50,134 bases of DNA from Acidimicrobiales bacterium (lineage in GTDB: Bacteria > Actinomycetota > Acidimicrobiia > Acidimicrobiales > VFJN01), in contig JAUXRW010000157.1 of assembly GCA_030681555.1 (NCBI GenBank), positions 1 to 50,134 of the forward strand, read 5' to 3'. Every line of letters starts with the position of its first letter. The first letter of the stretch is position 1. Under the pieces are notes generated by a model. That model saw only the letters and a program-made list of their open reading frames with translations, did not search any database and had not been told where the DNA came from. A program made the translations under genes and the position numbers. Shown piece by piece: positions 1 to 9,477 of this stretch.

Positions 1-841
1 CGGGGACCGTGAGACCACGGGAGCGGGCCAGGACCCAACCGTCGGTCGTCGCGCGGAGGTCGCCAGCCTGGACCATCGCCGCCAACAGCTCTTCGACGAG
101 AAAGGGCAGCCCGTCGACCCTCGCCACAAGCACCTCGGCCAGCTCGTCGGGAATCGCGCTCTGCAAACAGGCCGCAGCGACCGAGACAACCTCGTCATCG
201 GTCAGCCTCCGCAGCTCCACGATGGATGCCGACCGCCGGGCGGCCAACGTGCGGACACACGACAAGGCCGTGCTGGGTCTGTCGCTGCGGATCGACACCA
301 AGATGAGGATCGGCGCCTCGGCGGTGTTGTCGGCCAGGTACTCGACAACCTCGATGGTCTCGCTGTCCGCCCACTGCAGGTCCTCGAGCAGGAGCACACA
401 GCCACCGCTTCCACCCACGGCGCCGAGCAGCCTGAGCACCGCCTCGCCCATGGCGACGAGCGTCTCGTCCCCGGGAGACTCGCCCGGGAGGTGCCAGTCC
501 GGCACCAGTCGACCGAGGAGCGGCCGAAACGGCGCCAGTTCCGGGAGCGGTGGCGGACCCGATCTGCGAAGGTGGGAGAAGAGCGCCTCGGTGATCGGCC
601 GGAAGGCGAGAGGTCTCCCGCGCTCGACGGCCCGCCCGGTCAGCACGTGCGTCTGGCGACGACCAGCTTCCGCGGCAGCCTCCCGGAGCAAGCGCGACTT
701 GCCGACTCCGGCCTCGCCTGCGACCACCAGCGCGCCACCGTGACCTTCGGCCAGGCGATCGAGACCATGGCCGACTTCCCGGAACTGCTCGTCGCGTCCC
801 ACCACGACAGGGCACAAAAACCTCGGCACGGATCCGAGCAT
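1..841 (-). CDS. AAA-ATPase regulator, LuxR/adenylate-cyclase-associated type (3' end outside window)
   Basis: This is the N-terminal part of a large signal-transduction ATPase; the reading frame runs off the left edge of the window. Reading from ATG at 841, the protein opens with a 'VVGRDEQF' entry typical of AAA_16/DUF2791 modules. A Walker A motif GEAGVGKS follows near residue 45 and a Walker B-like segment VLLLEDLQWAD near residue 135. Such modules usually precede TPR-like repeats and a LuxR-type helix-turn-helix, but that part is not visible here, so the output domain is unknown. In this family ATP binding usually gates transcription of nearby genes. It is co-directional with the amidohydrolase and ligase upstream, separated by about 127 bases, so it may be in the same unit or stand alone. 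The frame stays open upstream of 841, so a slightly earlier non-ATG start cannot be excluded. Confidence 0.82.
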   Translation of the reverse strand, partial: MLGSVPRFLCPVVVGRDEQFREVGHGLDRLAEGHGGALVVAGEAGVGKSRLLREAAAEAGRRQTHVLTGRAVERGRPLAFRPITEALFSHLRRSGPPPLPELAPFRPLLGRLVPDWHLPGESPGDETLVAMGEAVLRLLGAVGGSGGCVLLLEDLQWADSETIEVVEYLADNTAEAPILILVSIRSDRPSTALSCVRTLAARRSASIVELRRLTDDEVVSVAAACLQSAIPDELAEVLVARVDGLPFLVEELLAAMVQAGDLRATTDGWVLARSRGLTVP

Positions 842-968
842 GCCACCGCGGCCGGTGGAGAAGGCTGTCCCGAGCGCCCGCTCGGGGCAGGTTCGGTGCT
901 GACTGGTCAAGCGTCGGTCGAGCCGGCTCGGTACCGACCTCACCGACCCGCCACCCAGATCCTCACAG

Positions 969-2432
969 TCAGCCGAGTCCGGTCAGGGCCGGGTCCCGGT
1001 ACACGACCTGGCCGCCGATCACCGTGGCCAACACCGCGATGGCATCGAGGTCCGCCACGTCGACTTCGAGGGGGTCGGCGCTCAGCACGACGAAGTCGGC
1101 CGGTCCCCCGATCCTTAGAGAACCGCCGCCGGTTCCCGAGGCTGCCGCCGCGTTCGTGGTGACCATGGCCAGGGCGGTGCCGGGGTCCACCCGCTCGCTC
1201 GGATTCAGGTCGCGATCAACGGCTGCGGCCATGGACTCCAGCGGGCGTGCCGATACCACCGGCGCGTCCGACGACGCGGCAACGACGACGCCCGCGTCGA
1301 GGAGGGACCTGACCCGGTACAGCCAATCCAGCTCTACCTCAGTGAGCTGTTCCGCGTACTTGGCGCTCCTCCGTCTCACGAACGCAGGTTGGGTCACGAC
1401 GATGGCGTTCGACGCCGAGATCATGGCCACCTGTTCGGGCAGGCACAGCGACACGTGCTCGAGCCGATCGCACCGACCGGTCGAAGGGGAGGCCGCCAGT
1501 GCGGTGAGGGCGCGGTCCAGGGTGTCCACATCGGTCACGTGCAGCGCCACCGGAACTCCTAACGCTCGACTGCGGGCCACGATCTCGACCAGGTCAGGGG
1601 GGTCGTCTCCCTCCACCACGACCTTGGCGTACACCGGTCGGACCCGGTCGGGGATCGAAAGCGACCGGCGCGACAGGAAGGCTGCACCGATCATGACGGA
1701 CAGCCGCGGCCCCGGGGTGCCGTCAGCCCACCCGGCCAGGACCCCGATCGCATCGGGATCGTTCGTGACTGTGGCATCGGTCACCGCGGTCACCCCGGCC
1801 GACAGCAGGGCGTAAGCGGTCTCGTCCAGCGCCGCGTGACGATCTCGCTCATCGAGCACCGGTACTCCGGCCAGGACCTCGGAGCGCTTGTCGACCCGAC
1901 CGGTCGCCGACCCGTCACCGGCGCGCTCCACCCCGTCGGTCCCGTCGTCCCGCTCGGGGTCCACCCCCAGTGTCCGTAGGGCCTCGCTGTTGCAGTAAGC
2001 GACCACGCCGGCCGCGTGGTGGATGACCAGCGGGCGCCCCGGCCCCGCGCGATCGAGCAGCAGACGGTCAGGAGCGCGCCGCTCGGCCACCAGGGCGTCG
2101 TCGAATCCCGCCCCCCGCAGCCACCCGTGCCCTCGCCGGGCACGGGTGGCGATCCTCAGCTCGAGCGAGGCGAGGTCCGGTACGGCCGGCGCGCCGCAGT
2201 CGATCGACCGGCGGGCAGCCGCCGCGGCGAGGAGGTGGACATGAGGATCCTCGAAACCCGGCACGACGACGGCACCGGGGGGCAAACGCCAAGCCCCGGG
2301 CGCCGACGTGAGGGCATGGACCAGACCGTTCTCGATCACGAGGCCGTCAACGCAGGGAACCGCCGGATCCAATGTGCGGACGCGGCCGGCCAGAGCCAGG
2401 CGCCCTTGCCGTGTCGGACCCGCCATAGTCAC
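969..2432 (-). CDS. YtcJ-like metal-dependent amidohydrolase (amidohydrolase 3 family)
   Basis: A 487-residue cytoplasmic hydrolase of the amidohydrolase superfamily, YtcJ/N-substituted-formamide deformylase branch. Visible marks are the metal-binding HxH at residues 64-66 (within 'EDPHVHLL'), later histidine segments 'ALHVTDVD' and 'RLEHVSLC', and the C-terminal aspartate segment 'ASSDAPV'. A small beta-sandwich at both termini ('GLVIENGLV', 'GGPADFVVLSADP') matches the composite-domain fold of these enzymes. Members hydrolyse amide or similar C-N bonds in small molecules; the actual substrate cannot be read from sequence. GTG at 2432 and ATG at 2426 are alternative starts. It lies 20 bases downstream of the acyl-CoA ligase stop, which suggests co-transcription. 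Confidence 0.88.
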   Translation of the reverse strand: MTMAGPTRQGRLALAGRVRTLDPAVPCVDGLVIENGLVHALTSAPGAWRLPPGAVVVPGFEDPHVHLLAAAAARRSIDCGAPAVPDLASLELRIATRARRGHGWLRGAGFDDALVAERRAPDRLLLDRAGPGRPLVIHHAAGVVAYCNSEALRTLGVDPERDDGTDGVERAGDGSATGRVDKRSEVLAGVPVLDERDRHAALDETAYALLSAGVTAVTDATVTNDPDAIGVLAGWADGTPGPRLSVMIGAAFLSRRSLSIPDRVRPVYAKVVVEGDDPPDLVEIVARSRALGVPVALHVTDVDTLDRALTALAASPSTGRCDRLEHVSLCLPEQVAMISASNAIVVTQPAFVRRRSAKYAEQLTEVELDWLYRVRSLLDAGVVVAASSDAPVVSARPLESMAAAVDRDLNPSERVDPGTALAMVTTNAAAASGTGGGSLRIGGPADFVVLSADPLEVDVADLDAIAVLATVIGGQVVYRDPALTGLG

Positions 2433-2452
2433 AGCGCGCCCGAGAGCCCGGG

Positions 2453-4000
2453 TCAGCCGCCGAGCGCGGCCACGACTACGGGGAGCAGGTCTCGACGGAC
2501 GAGCTTGCCCGTACTGGTGCGAGGCAGCTCGTCGAGCAGCACGACCTGTTCCGGGCGCTTGAAGGGCGCGAGGCGCTGGGCGCAGAACTGGACCAACTCC
2601 TCGGACGACACGCTGTCGTCCCGAATGACGGCCGCGGCCACTACCCGCTCTCCCCAGGTCTCATCCGGGACACCGACCGCCGCGGCCTCCACGACGCCGG
2701 GGTGTTCGTACAGGATCGATTCGACCTCCTCCGGTGACACGTTCTCCCCGCCCCGGATGATGAGGTCGCCGGCCCGGCCGGTCAGGAACAGGTATCCGCC
2801 TTCGTCCAGGTAGCCGAGGTCTCCCGTGTGGACCCAGCCTTCGTCGTCGAGGGTCACCCGGGTCTTCTCCTGGGCGCCCCAGTAGCCCTGCATGGCCCGG
2901 TAGGTTCGAAGCTGGACCTCTCCGATCTCGCCGGGATCCAGCGTGCGGCCCCCGGCATCGACCATCCGCACCTCGACGTCATCGAGCACCCGTCCGACCG
3001 ACGAGAGCCGACGCCGACGGGTCTCCATCTCCTCTTCGGTGCCCTCGATCCGATGGTCGTCGGGGCCCAGGACGGCGACCGTGGAGGTCGTCTCGGTCTG
3101 GCCGTACGCCCCCGACCACGACACCGTCTTGGGGAACACCTCCACGGCCCGTCGGATCAGGGCCGGGGGCATGGGAGCCGCCCCGTAGCTGACCATCTCG
3201 AGGCTGGTGAGGTCCGTGGTGGAGACATCGGGATGGTCGAGCACGTGGGCCAGCATCGTCGGGACCAGAAACGCGTGGGTGACCTGGTGACCCTCGACCG
3301 CCGCCAGCCAAGCCCCGGCCTCGAATGTCGGGAGCAGCGCAGTGGTGCGCCCGGTGTAGAGCGGGTTGAGCAAGGAGGTGAGACCAGCTATGTGATAGAG
3401 GGGAGCGGCCAGGAGCGACACGCCCTCGGTGGTCCCGTCGGCGGCGTCGTTGCTGGACATCACGTAGCCGGCCAGGGCGCCGTGGCTCAGCATGACGCCC
3501 TTGGGCATGGCCGTGGTGCCACTGGTGTAGAGGAGGATGGCGAGCTGGTCGTCGTCCACGTCCTCGACGGCCTCGTCGCTCTCGGCTCCATCCCGGGCAG
3601 CCGGGTAGCCGTCGGGGTCGTCGAGCACCACCACGTGGGCCAGATGGTCCGGCCGGACCCCCTCGACGGCCTCCAGGTAGCGGCTCTCCACGAAGAGCGC
3701 CTTGGCCCCGGAGTCGGACAGGAGGTGGGCCAGCTCGGCCCTCTTGGCCCGGTAGTTCATGGGCACCACGGTCGCGCCGCGGGCCGCCACCGCGAACAGA
3801 ACCTCGATGAGCTCCCTGCGGTTGGCCGACAGGATCGCCACCCGGTCGCCGGGGTCGACGCCCATGCCGGCAAGGAGACCCGTCGCTTGAGCAACCGCGG
3901 CCCGCAGGCTCCCGTAGCTGTGGCCCCCGGCGTCGTCGAGGAGGGCACAGTCCTCGTCGACGATCATCGCCGGGATATCGAGCAGCATGGCCAAGTTCAC
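2453..4000 (-). CDS. acyl-CoA synthetase / AMP-dependent ligase
   Basis: A 515-residue ANL-superfamily enzyme that activates a carboxylic acid as acyl-AMP and then as the CoA thioester. The adenylate-forming loop YTSGTTAMPKG lies near residue 160. The A5 motif YGQTETT is near 300, the hinge/A8 segment 'HTGDLGYLDEGGYLFLTGR' followed by 'IIRGGENVSPEEVE' near 400-430, and the C-terminal catalytic lysine segment PRTSTGKLVRR near 500. Length is normal for the family. The start is GTG at 4000 (GTG AAC TTG GCC), the longest start consistent with the conserved N-terminus. Downstream it is followed after 20 bases by the amidohydrolase. Just upstream is a decayed fragment of a CoA-transferase gene. The substrate is unknown; the neighbourhood suggests an acid catabolised through CoA thioesters. 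Confidence 0.92.
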   Translation of the reverse strand: MNLAMLLDIPAMIVDEDCALLDDAGGHSYGSLRAAVAQATGLLAGMGVDPGDRVAILSANRRELIEVLFAVAARGATVVPMNYRAKRAELAHLLSDSGAKALFVESRYLEAVEGVRPDHLAHVVVLDDPDGYPAARDGAESDEAVEDVDDDQLAILLYTSGTTAMPKGVMLSHGALAGYVMSSNDAADGTTEGVSLLAAPLYHIAGLTSLLNPLYTGRTTALLPTFEAGAWLAAVEGHQVTHAFLVPTMLAHVLDHPDVSTTDLTSLEMVSYGAAPMPPALIRRAVEVFPKTVSWSGAYGQTETTSTVAVLGPDDHRIEGTEEEMETRRRRLSSVGRVLDDVEVRMVDAGGRTLDPGEIGEVQLRTYRAMQGYWGAQEKTRVTLDDEGWVHTGDLGYLDEGGYLFLTGRAGDLIIRGGENVSPEEVESILYEHPGVVEAAAVGVPDETWGERVVAAAVIRDDSVSSEELVQFCAQRLAPFKRPEQVVLLDELPRTSTGKLVRRDLLPVVVAALGG

Positions 4001-4035
4001 TTCGTCGCACCCATGTTCGTCGTGGCCCCCCGGTG

Positions 4036-4332
4036 ACTCGACGGCGTCGGCGCGAGGAGATCACCGATCTCGTCCTCGTCAATTCCGAGCAGGTCGACAG
4101 GATGGTGTATGTGTCCTCCCCAACACAAGGCCCGGGCTTGGAGAGCCGCCCTGGAGTGCGCGGGAGGGTGGCCTGCAAAGCGTCGGAGGGGCTCGCTCCC
4201 ATCTCGGTGTGCTCCAGGGTCACGAAGTATCCGCGGTGCACGATCTTCTCGTCCTCGTGGAGTCCCGTCTGGTCGTGCACGGGGCCGGCGGGGACATCCG
4301 GCTCAGGGCCTTGCAGCTCGTTCAGGCCTGGC
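4036..4332 (-). pseudogene. decayed 3' fragment of a CaiB-type CoA-transferase gene
   Basis: This stretch is a near copy of the 3' end of the CoA-transferase gene that ends at 16555. Read on the minus strand it encodes the C-terminal words 'HDQTGLHEDE', 'IVHRGYFVTLEHTEMG' and 'GPCVGEDTYTIL', differing from the intact gene by roughly one base in fifteen. A single-base loss near 4098 throws the last ~20 codons out of frame, although the intact ending 'EDEIGDLLA' can still be read in another frame. Similarity stops abruptly near 4330. There is no start codon context or upstream half of the gene, so this is a remnant, not a gene. It is in the same orientation as the intact copy, forming a direct repeat. 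Confidence 0.85.
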
Positions 4333-4338
4333 TACACT
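4311..4338 (+). promoter_or_regulatory. possible sigma-70-type promoter for the SDR gene at 4393
   Basis: TTGCAG at 4311-4316 and TACACT at 4333-4338 are separated by 16 bases and lie 54 bases upstream of the ATG at 4393. This is a fair match to an actinobacterial housekeeping promoter in an otherwise very GC-rich stretch. It sits at the edge of the CaiB remnant. Sequence match only. Confidence 0.35.
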
Positions 4339-4392
4339 CCGGCCGACCCCGGCGGCCCTGCCGGGATCGTGTGGGCACGAGGGGGGCGCCAG

Positions 4393-5277
4393 ATGCAGGA
4401 TCTCGAAGGACGGGTCGCAGTGGTCACGGGGGGTGCCAGCGGCATCGGTCGCGCCGTCGCGGAGGGGTTCGCCGCGGCGGGCATGCGAATCGTGCTCGCC
4501 GACATCGAACAGGGCGCTCTGAACAAGGCCGCCGAGCAACTCAGTTCGGCGGGTCATGAGGTTCTGGCGGTCCGCACCGACGTCTCCGATGGCGCATCCG
4601 TCCAGGCCCTGGCCGACGCCGCGGTCGCTCACTTCGGTGCCGTCAACGTGGTCCACAACAACGCCGGGGTGGGTGCTGGCGGTCCCATCTGGACCCAGAC
4701 CGAACGCGACTGGCAGTGGGTACTGGGCGTGAACCTTTGGGGGGTGATCCACGGCATCCGCGTGTTCGTGCCTCTGATGCTCGAGCAGGGGGAACCCGCC
4801 CACATCGTCAACACCGGCTCGATGGCGGGACTCATCTCGGTCCCGTACATGGCGTCCTACAACGTCTCCAAGCATGGCGTGGTCACGTTGAGCGAGACGC
4901 TCTACCGAGACCTGCGGGCCGCCGGGGCCAACATCGGGGTGTCGGTCCTGTGTCCGGGGATGGTGCAGACCAACATCTTCGAATCCGAGCGCAACCGTCC
5001 CGCCCAGCTCACCGATGAATCCGGTCCGGTCGGACTCGCGTCGATGCTGACCATGGAGGACGGCGGCATCGGCGTCGAGGAGGCCATCGGCTCCTTCGGC
5101 ACGTTCCTGGCGCCCGAGGAGGTGGCGGCTCAGGTGGTGGACGCGGTGCGCACCGACCGGTTTTACATCCTGACCCACCCCGAGGCCACCCGAACGCTGG
5201 TCCAGATGCGATGCGACGACATTCTCGAGGGGCGGCCACCGTCGCAGATGGGTGCCAACGCCGCCGTCGGACCATGA
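4393..5277 (+). CDS. short-chain dehydrogenase/reductase (SDR)
   Basis: A 294-residue classical SDR, probably an NAD(P)-dependent oxidoreductase acting on a hydroxy- or keto-intermediate. The cofactor motif TGGASGIG is at residues 12-19, 'NNAG' follows in the central strand, and the catalytic pair is in 'YNVSK' with a preceding serine in 'VNTGSMAG'. An adenine-binding acidic residue in 'LADIEQ' suggests NAD(H) preference. The ATG at 4393 was chosen because it places the glycine-rich loop at the usual distance from the N-terminus; the open frame extends upstream to 4033 but that part is antisense to the CaiB remnant. It is followed by a truncated second SDR and then the cox operon. Substrate is not determinable. 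Confidence 0.92.
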   Translation: MQDLEGRVAVVTGGASGIGRAVAEGFAAAGMRIVLADIEQGALNKAAEQLSSAGHEVLAVRTDVSDGASVQALADAAVAHFGAVNVVHNNAGVGAGGPIWTQTERDWQWVLGVNLWGVIHGIRVFVPLMLEQGEPAHIVNTGSMAGLISVPYMASYNVSKHGVVTLSETLYRDLRAAGANIGVSVLCPGMVQTNIFESERNRPAQLTDESGPVGLASMLTMEDGGIGVEEAIGSFGTFLAPEEVAAQVVDAVRTDRFYILTHPEATRTLVQMRCDDILEGRPPSQMGANAAVGP

Positions 5278-5389
5278 CGTCGGTTGCCGCGCGGGCGGGC
5301 TGAACGGAATTCGGCTCATCCTGCCCGCTTCGTCGCGCTCCGGCTCGGTGTCTACGATCCGCCGGCGGGACGGCACGCAAGGGGGCAAG

Positions 5390-5902
5390 ATGGGACTGGT
5401 CGAGGGTAAGGCCGTCGTTATCACCGGCGGGGCACGAGGGGTCGGACGGGCCCACGCACTCGCGTTCGCCAACGCCGGCGCCCGGGTCGTGGTCAACGAT
5501 CTGGGGTGCGAGGTGGACGGAACGGGCTCGTCGGTGGGTCCGGCCGGTGAGGTCGTCGACGAGATCCGCGCCATGGGCGGCGAAGCCGTGGCCAACGGCG
5601 ACGACGTAGCCGACTGGGAGGGGTCGAAACGGATGATCGATACCTGCATCGAGACCTTCGGCTCGCTCGATGTCCTGGTCGACTACGGCTTGGTACTGAC
5701 GTGGGGGACACCCGTTCGGAGCGAGCAAAGGGCGCTCGAGGTGTTCATGGAAGCCCGACCGAAATGGCAGTTCGTGCCAGTGGTCGCCGACGCGCAGATA
5801 GTGTGCCCCAGATCAGGCCGGCGAGATCTGCTGCGAGCAGATTTCCGCGGACCCCAGGGGGAACCAGATGAGCATTCTCGGCAACCGCGTCCTGCGCGTT
5901 GA
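5390..5902 (+). pseudogene. C-terminally truncated SDR (hydroxyacyl-CoA dehydrogenase-like)
   Basis: From ATG 5390 the frame encodes a good SDR N-terminus resembling the dehydrogenase domain of bacterial MFE-2 proteins: TGGARGVG near residues 12-19, 'VVNDLG', and 'GDDVADWEG'. Recognisable homology ends at 'GSLDVLV' near base 5685. The expected 'NNAGILRDRM' segment, the Ser-Tyr-Lys catalytic residues and the whole C-terminal half are missing. The frame then runs through unrelated sequence to a stop at 5900-5902, overlapping the start of the CoxL-like gene by 35 bases. A functional SDR of about 170 residues without the catalytic triad is unlikely, so the insertion or deletion that placed the cox operon here probably cut this gene. 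A weak TTCGTC(18)TACGAT promoter-like pair lies at 5329-5358. Confidence 0.75.
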
Positions 5903-8150
5903 GGACCCCAAGCTCCTGACCTCCGGCGGCACCTACGTGGCCGACGTGCGCGTCCCCGAACTCGACGGCGCCGCACACATCACCTACGTCAGGTCCACCA
6001 TCGCCCACGCCAACATCACCGGGATGGAGGTCGACGAGGCCCGCCAGGCCCCTGGCGTGCTGGGTGTCTTCACGGCCGCCGACATCGACCTCGGCGTACC
6101 GCCGCTGTTGCCCATGTTCAATCAGGCCATGGCCCGGCCGTTGCTGGCCGACGGTGTCGTGCGCTTCGTGGGCGAGCCGGTGGCGGTCATCGTCTCGGAG
6201 CGACCCGAACAGGGCGCGGATGCAAGCGAGTTGGTGTGGCCGGACTACGACCCCCTCCCCGTCATCGTCGACCCCATGGAGTCGGCCCGCGACGAGGTGC
6301 TCCTCCACCCCGCTGCGGGCACCAACGTCGTCCTGGCGTTGACCTACGGCGAGGACCCGAATCTGTTCGACGGCTGCGAGGTCGTGGTCAGCGAGGACAT
6401 CGTCAACCAGCGGGTCGCCGTCGTTCCCCTGGAATCCAGGTCCGCGGCGGCGGCCTGGGTGGATGGTCGGCTGTGGCAATGGTCGAGCACCCAGAACGCC
6501 CACGGGGTCCGCGACGTGCTGGCCGGCCAGTACGGGCTGGACCCGGCCGCGGTCCGGGTCATCGCCCCGGACGTGGGTGGTGGTTTCGGCGCCAAGATCG
6601 GCGTGACGCCCGAGGAGGTGCTGCTGGGCTGGCTGGCCCGCCGCGTCGGGAGGCCCGTGCGCTGGTCCGAGACACGCAGCGAGAACATGGTGGCCATGGG
6701 CCACGGCCGGGGCCAGTGGCAAAAGATCGAGATCGGTGGACGCCGAGACGGGACCGTGGAGGCCTACCGCTTGACCATCCTGCAGGACGGCGGCGCCTAC
6801 CCGAACATGGGAGCGCTCCTCCCCTGGCTAACGAGGGTCATGGCACCGGGTACCTACGTCATCCCCCGGGTCGAGGTTGCCAGCCGGGCCGTCGTGACCA
6901 ACACGACGTGCACGGTGGCCTACCGGGGGGCGGGTCGGCCCGAGGCCACCGCCGCCATCGAGCGGGCCATGGACATCTTCGCCTTCGAGGTGGGCATGGA
7001 TCCGGTAGAGGTTCGCCGCAAGAACCTGATCCCGGCCGATGCCTTCCCCTACACCACCGCCACCGACGCGGTCTACGACAGCGGCGACTACGAGGAGGCC
7101 CTGGACCGGGTGCTGGAGGGAGCCGGCTACCAGGAGCTTCGGGCCGAGCAGGCCCGCCGTCGTGAGGCCGCCGACGTGGTCCAGATGGGGATCGGCGTGG
7201 CCCTCTACGTCGAGATCACCGCTGGCCCGACCGCTGGGTCCGAGCACGCCCGGGTCGTCGTCGACGTCGACGGGTCGGCGACCATCTACACGGGCACGTC
7301 GGCTCACGGCCAGGGCCACGACACCGCTTTCGCCACGCTGGTGAGCTCCCGACTGGGCATCCCCATGGACAAGATCACGGTCGTCCATGGCGACACCGAT
7401 CTCGTGGAGCGAGGCCAGGGCACCATGGGCTCCCGATCGCTTCAGCTCGGCGGCTCGGCCGTGTTCGAGGCCGCCGCCGAGGTGATCACCCGGGCCACCC
7501 AGATCGCGGCCCGCCTGCTCGAGGTCACGCCGGGCGAGATCGCGTTCGACGACTCCAACGGGGCCTTCAGGGTCGCCGGCGGAGACGAACCCGGGGTCGG
7601 TTGGCCCGATGTGGCCGGCGCGTCGAAGTTCGACGGCACACCCCTGGCCGCGTCGGTCGACTTCCAGGCCAGCGAGCCCACGTTCCCGTTCGGGGCGCAC
7701 CTGGCGGTCGTGGATGTGGACACCGAGACCGGACAGGTGAGGCTCGTTCGCTTCGTGGCCGTGGACGACGCCGGCCGCATCCTCAACCCGCTCCTGGCCG
7801 AGGGGCAGCGCCACGGCGGGATCGCCCAGGGGTCGGCCCAGGCCCTCCTGGAGGAGGTCTGCTTCGATGCAGACGGCAACCCCGTCACTTCCAACCTGGC
7901 CGACTACGCCGCCATCTCGGCCACGGAGCTCCCCAGTTTCGAGTTGATCGCCATGGAGACGCCGACGCCGATCAACCCGCTGGGAGCCAAGGGCATAGGC
8001 GAGTCCGGCACGGTCGGCTCCACCCCGGCCGTGCAATCCGCGGTCGTCGACGCGCTGGGTCACCTCGGCGTGCGCCACCTCGACATGCCCGCGACCGCAG
8101 AACGCGTCTGGCGGGCCATCCAGGACGCCCCGAGCGGCAAGGGAGCCTGA
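5868..8150 (+). CDS. molybdenum hydroxylase large subunit, form II CoxL-like
   Basis: A 760-residue molybdopterin-cytosine-dinucleotide-binding subunit of the xanthine oxidase family. The loop that in true CO dehydrogenase reads AYxCSFR is AYRGAGR at residues 351-357, the signature of 'form II' proteins whose substrate is often not CO. Other visible elements are 'GGGFGAKIG' (cofactor contact), '[13 protein letters not shown]', and the catalytic glutamate E712 in [10 protein letters not shown]. The length fits the family. Its ATG at 5868 follows a weak GGGGGA ribosome-binding site. The stop overlaps the ATG of the iron-sulphur subunit by one base. The three subunits form a cytoplasmic hydroxylase that inserts water oxygen into an aldehyde, N-heterocycle or similar substrate and passes electrons through 2Fe-2S and FAD. 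Confidence 0.95.
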   Translation: MSILGNRVLRVEDPKLLTSGGTYVADVRVPELDGAAHITYVRSTIAHANITGMEVDEARQAPGVLGVFTAADIDLGVPPLLPMFNQAMARPLLADGVVRFVGEPVAVIVSERPEQGADASELVWPDYDPLPVIVDPMESARDEVLLHPAAGTNVVLALTYGEDPNLFDGCEVVVSEDIVNQRVAVVPLESRSAAAAWVDGRLWQWSSTQNAHGVRDVLAGQYGLDPAAVRVIAPDVGGGFGAKIGVTPEEVLLGWLARRVGRPVRWSETRSENMVAMGHGRGQWQKIEIGGRRDGTVEAYRLTILQDGGAYPNMGALLPWLTRVMAPGTYVIPRVEVASRAVVTNTTCTVAYRGAGRPEATAAIERAMDIFAFEVGMDPVEVRRKNLIPADAFPYTTATDAVYDSGDYEEALDRVLEGAGYQELRAEQARRREAADVVQMGIGVALYVEITAGPTAGSEHARVVVDVDGSATIYTGTSAHGQGHDTAFATLVSSRLGIPMDKITVVHGDTDLVERGQGTMGSRSLQLGGSAVFEAAAEVITRATQIAARLLEVTPGEIAFDDSNGAFRVAGGDEPGVGWPDVAGASKFDGTPLAASVDFQASEPTFPFGAHLAVVDVDTETGQVRLVRFVAVDDAGRILNPLLAEGQRHGGIAQGSAQALLEEVCFDADGNPVTSNLADYAAISATELPSFELIAMETPTPINPLGAKGIGESGTVGSTPAVQSAVVDALGHLGVRHLDMPATAERVWRAIQDAPSGKGA

Positions 8151-8626
8151 TGATGGAAATGACGCTGACGGTCAACGGCACCTCACACACGGCCGACGTG
8201 GAACCGCGAACCCTGCTGGTGCACCACATCCGCGAGGGCATAGGGCTCACCGGCACCAACGTCGGGTGCGACACCACTTCGTGCGGAGCCTGCACCGTCC
8301 TCCTCGACGGCCAGTCGATCAAGTCCTGCACCGTGCTCGCGGTACAGGTCGACGGCCAGTCCGTCACGACCATCGAGGGGCTGGCCGGGGCGGACGGGAC
8401 GATGCACCCGGTGCAGGCCGCCTTCCGCGAACACCACGGTCTCCAGTGCGGCTACTGCACACCGGGGATGGTGATGGCGGCGGTGTCCCTGCTGGCCGAG
8501 CAGCCCAACCCCGACGAGCGCGCCGTGCGCGAAGGCATCGAGGGCAACCTGTGCCGTTGCACCGGCTACCACAACATCGTCCAGGCCGTCCTCTCCGCAG
8601 CCTCCGCCCAGGAAGGTGGGTCGTGA
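8150..8626 (+). CDS. molybdenum hydroxylase [2Fe-2S] subunit (CoxS-like)
   Basis: A 158-residue small subunit with two 2Fe-2S clusters that relay electrons from the molybdenum centre to FAD. The plant-ferredoxin-type cluster is held by C40, C45, C48 and C60 (within '[12 protein letters not shown]'). The second, all-helical cluster is held by C100, C103, C135 and C137 (in 'LQCGYCTPG' and 'NLCRCTGY'). All eight cysteines are present. There are two tandem ATGs; the first, at 8150, overlaps the TGA of the large subunit, and the second is at 8153. The gene ends in a GTGA overlap with the FAD subunit, so the three genes are translationally coupled. Confidence 0.95.
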   Translation: MMEMTLTVNGTSHTADVEPRTLLVHHIREGIGLTGTNVGCDTTSCGACTVLLDGQSIKSCTVLAVQVDGQSVTTIEGLAGADGTMHPVQAAFREHHGLQCGYCTPGMVMAAVSLLAEQPNPDERAVREGIEGNLCRCTGYHNIVQAVLSAASAQEGGS

Positions 8627-9471
8627 TACCGGCGGCCTTCGACTACCAGCGGGTCGATTCGGTCGACGCCGCCGTGGCCGCCCTGGGCGAGCACGGCGAC
8701 GAGGCCAAGCTCCTGGCGGGCGGTCACTCCCTGCTTCCGCTGATGAAATTGCGCCTGGCCACGCCGTCGGTGTTGATCGACCTCGGTCGCGTGCAGGAGC
8801 TGTCCTACGTGCAGGATCGGGGGGACCACATCGCCATAGGTGCACTCACTCGGCACCACGTCCTGCACACCAGCGGCCTGCTGGCCACCGACGCCCCCCT
8901 CCTCGCCCATGCCGCGGGGCAGGTGGGCGATCCGCAGGTGCGCCACCGCGGCACCCTGGGAGGGTCCATCGCCCACGGGGACCCGGCGTCGGATCTCCCC
9001 GCTGTCCTGCTGGCCCTGCGGGCCACGCTCGTGGCCCGAGGCCCGGAAGGCAATCGGAGCATCGCGGTCGACGACTTCTTCGTCGGCTTCCTCGAGACGG
9101 CTCTGCGTCCCGACGAGGTCCTCACGGAGGTGCAGGTCCCGAAGGTCACCGGGCAGGGCTGGTCGTTCCAGAAGATGAACCGACGGGCACAGGACTGGGC
9201 CATCGTGGGTGTCGCGTGCGTGCTGTCGGGGACGGCGGCGGGCATCGGACTGGTGAACATGGCGTCGCGGCCGTTGCGGGCCAGTGCCACCGAAGCGGCT
9301 CTGGCGGGCGGGGCGTCTCTGGCCGACGCGGCCCAGGCCGCGGCCGAGGGGGCTGAGGCCTCCGCGGACCTCAATGCCAGCGCCGAGTTTCGTGAGCACC
9401 TGGCCCGCGTGCTCGTGCGGCGTGCCCTGGAGGAATCCGCGGCCGGCGGCCGCTCGGCCGCGCGGGTCTGA
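8623..9471 (+). CDS. molybdenum hydroxylase FAD-binding subunit (CoxM-like)
   Basis: A 282-residue medium subunit of the vanillyl-alcohol-oxidase FAD fold. FAD pyrophosphate-binding motifs AGGHS (residues 32-36) and TLGGS (111-115) are both visible, and the C-terminal CO_deh_flav_C domain follows ('[19 protein letters not shown]'). The start is GTG at 8623, overlapping the previous stop as GTGA; no ATG occurs before the first conserved strand. Electrons leave the complex here, in form I enzymes toward quinone. The last ~30 residues are alanine-rich and helical. The XdhC N-domain gene follows six bases after the stop. Confidence 0.94.
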   Translation: MIPAAFDYQRVDSVDAAVAALGEHGDEAKLLAGGHSLLPLMKLRLATPSVLIDLGRVQELSYVQDRGDHIAIGALTRHHVLHTSGLLATDAPLLAHAAGQVGDPQVRHRGTLGGSIAHGDPASDLPAVLLALRATLVARGPEGNRSIAVDDFFVGFLETALRPDEVLTEVQVPKVTGQGWSFQKMNRRAQDWAIVGVACVLSGTAAGIGLVNMASRPLRASATEAALAGGASLADAAQAAAEGAEASADLNASAEFREHLARVLVRRALEESAAGGRSAARV

Positions 9472-9477
9472 TCGACG

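Noticed and set aside
2979-4280. Long minus-strand open frame beginning with CaiB-like sequence
   Set aside because: Only the first ~85 codons match CoA-transferase C-termini; the rest is an arginine/proline-rich out-of-frame reading of the acyl-CoA ligase gene.
5868-8150. Annotation as true aerobic CO dehydrogenase
   Set aside because: The active-site loop is AYRGAGR (form II), not AYxCSFR, so CO oxidation is not supported.
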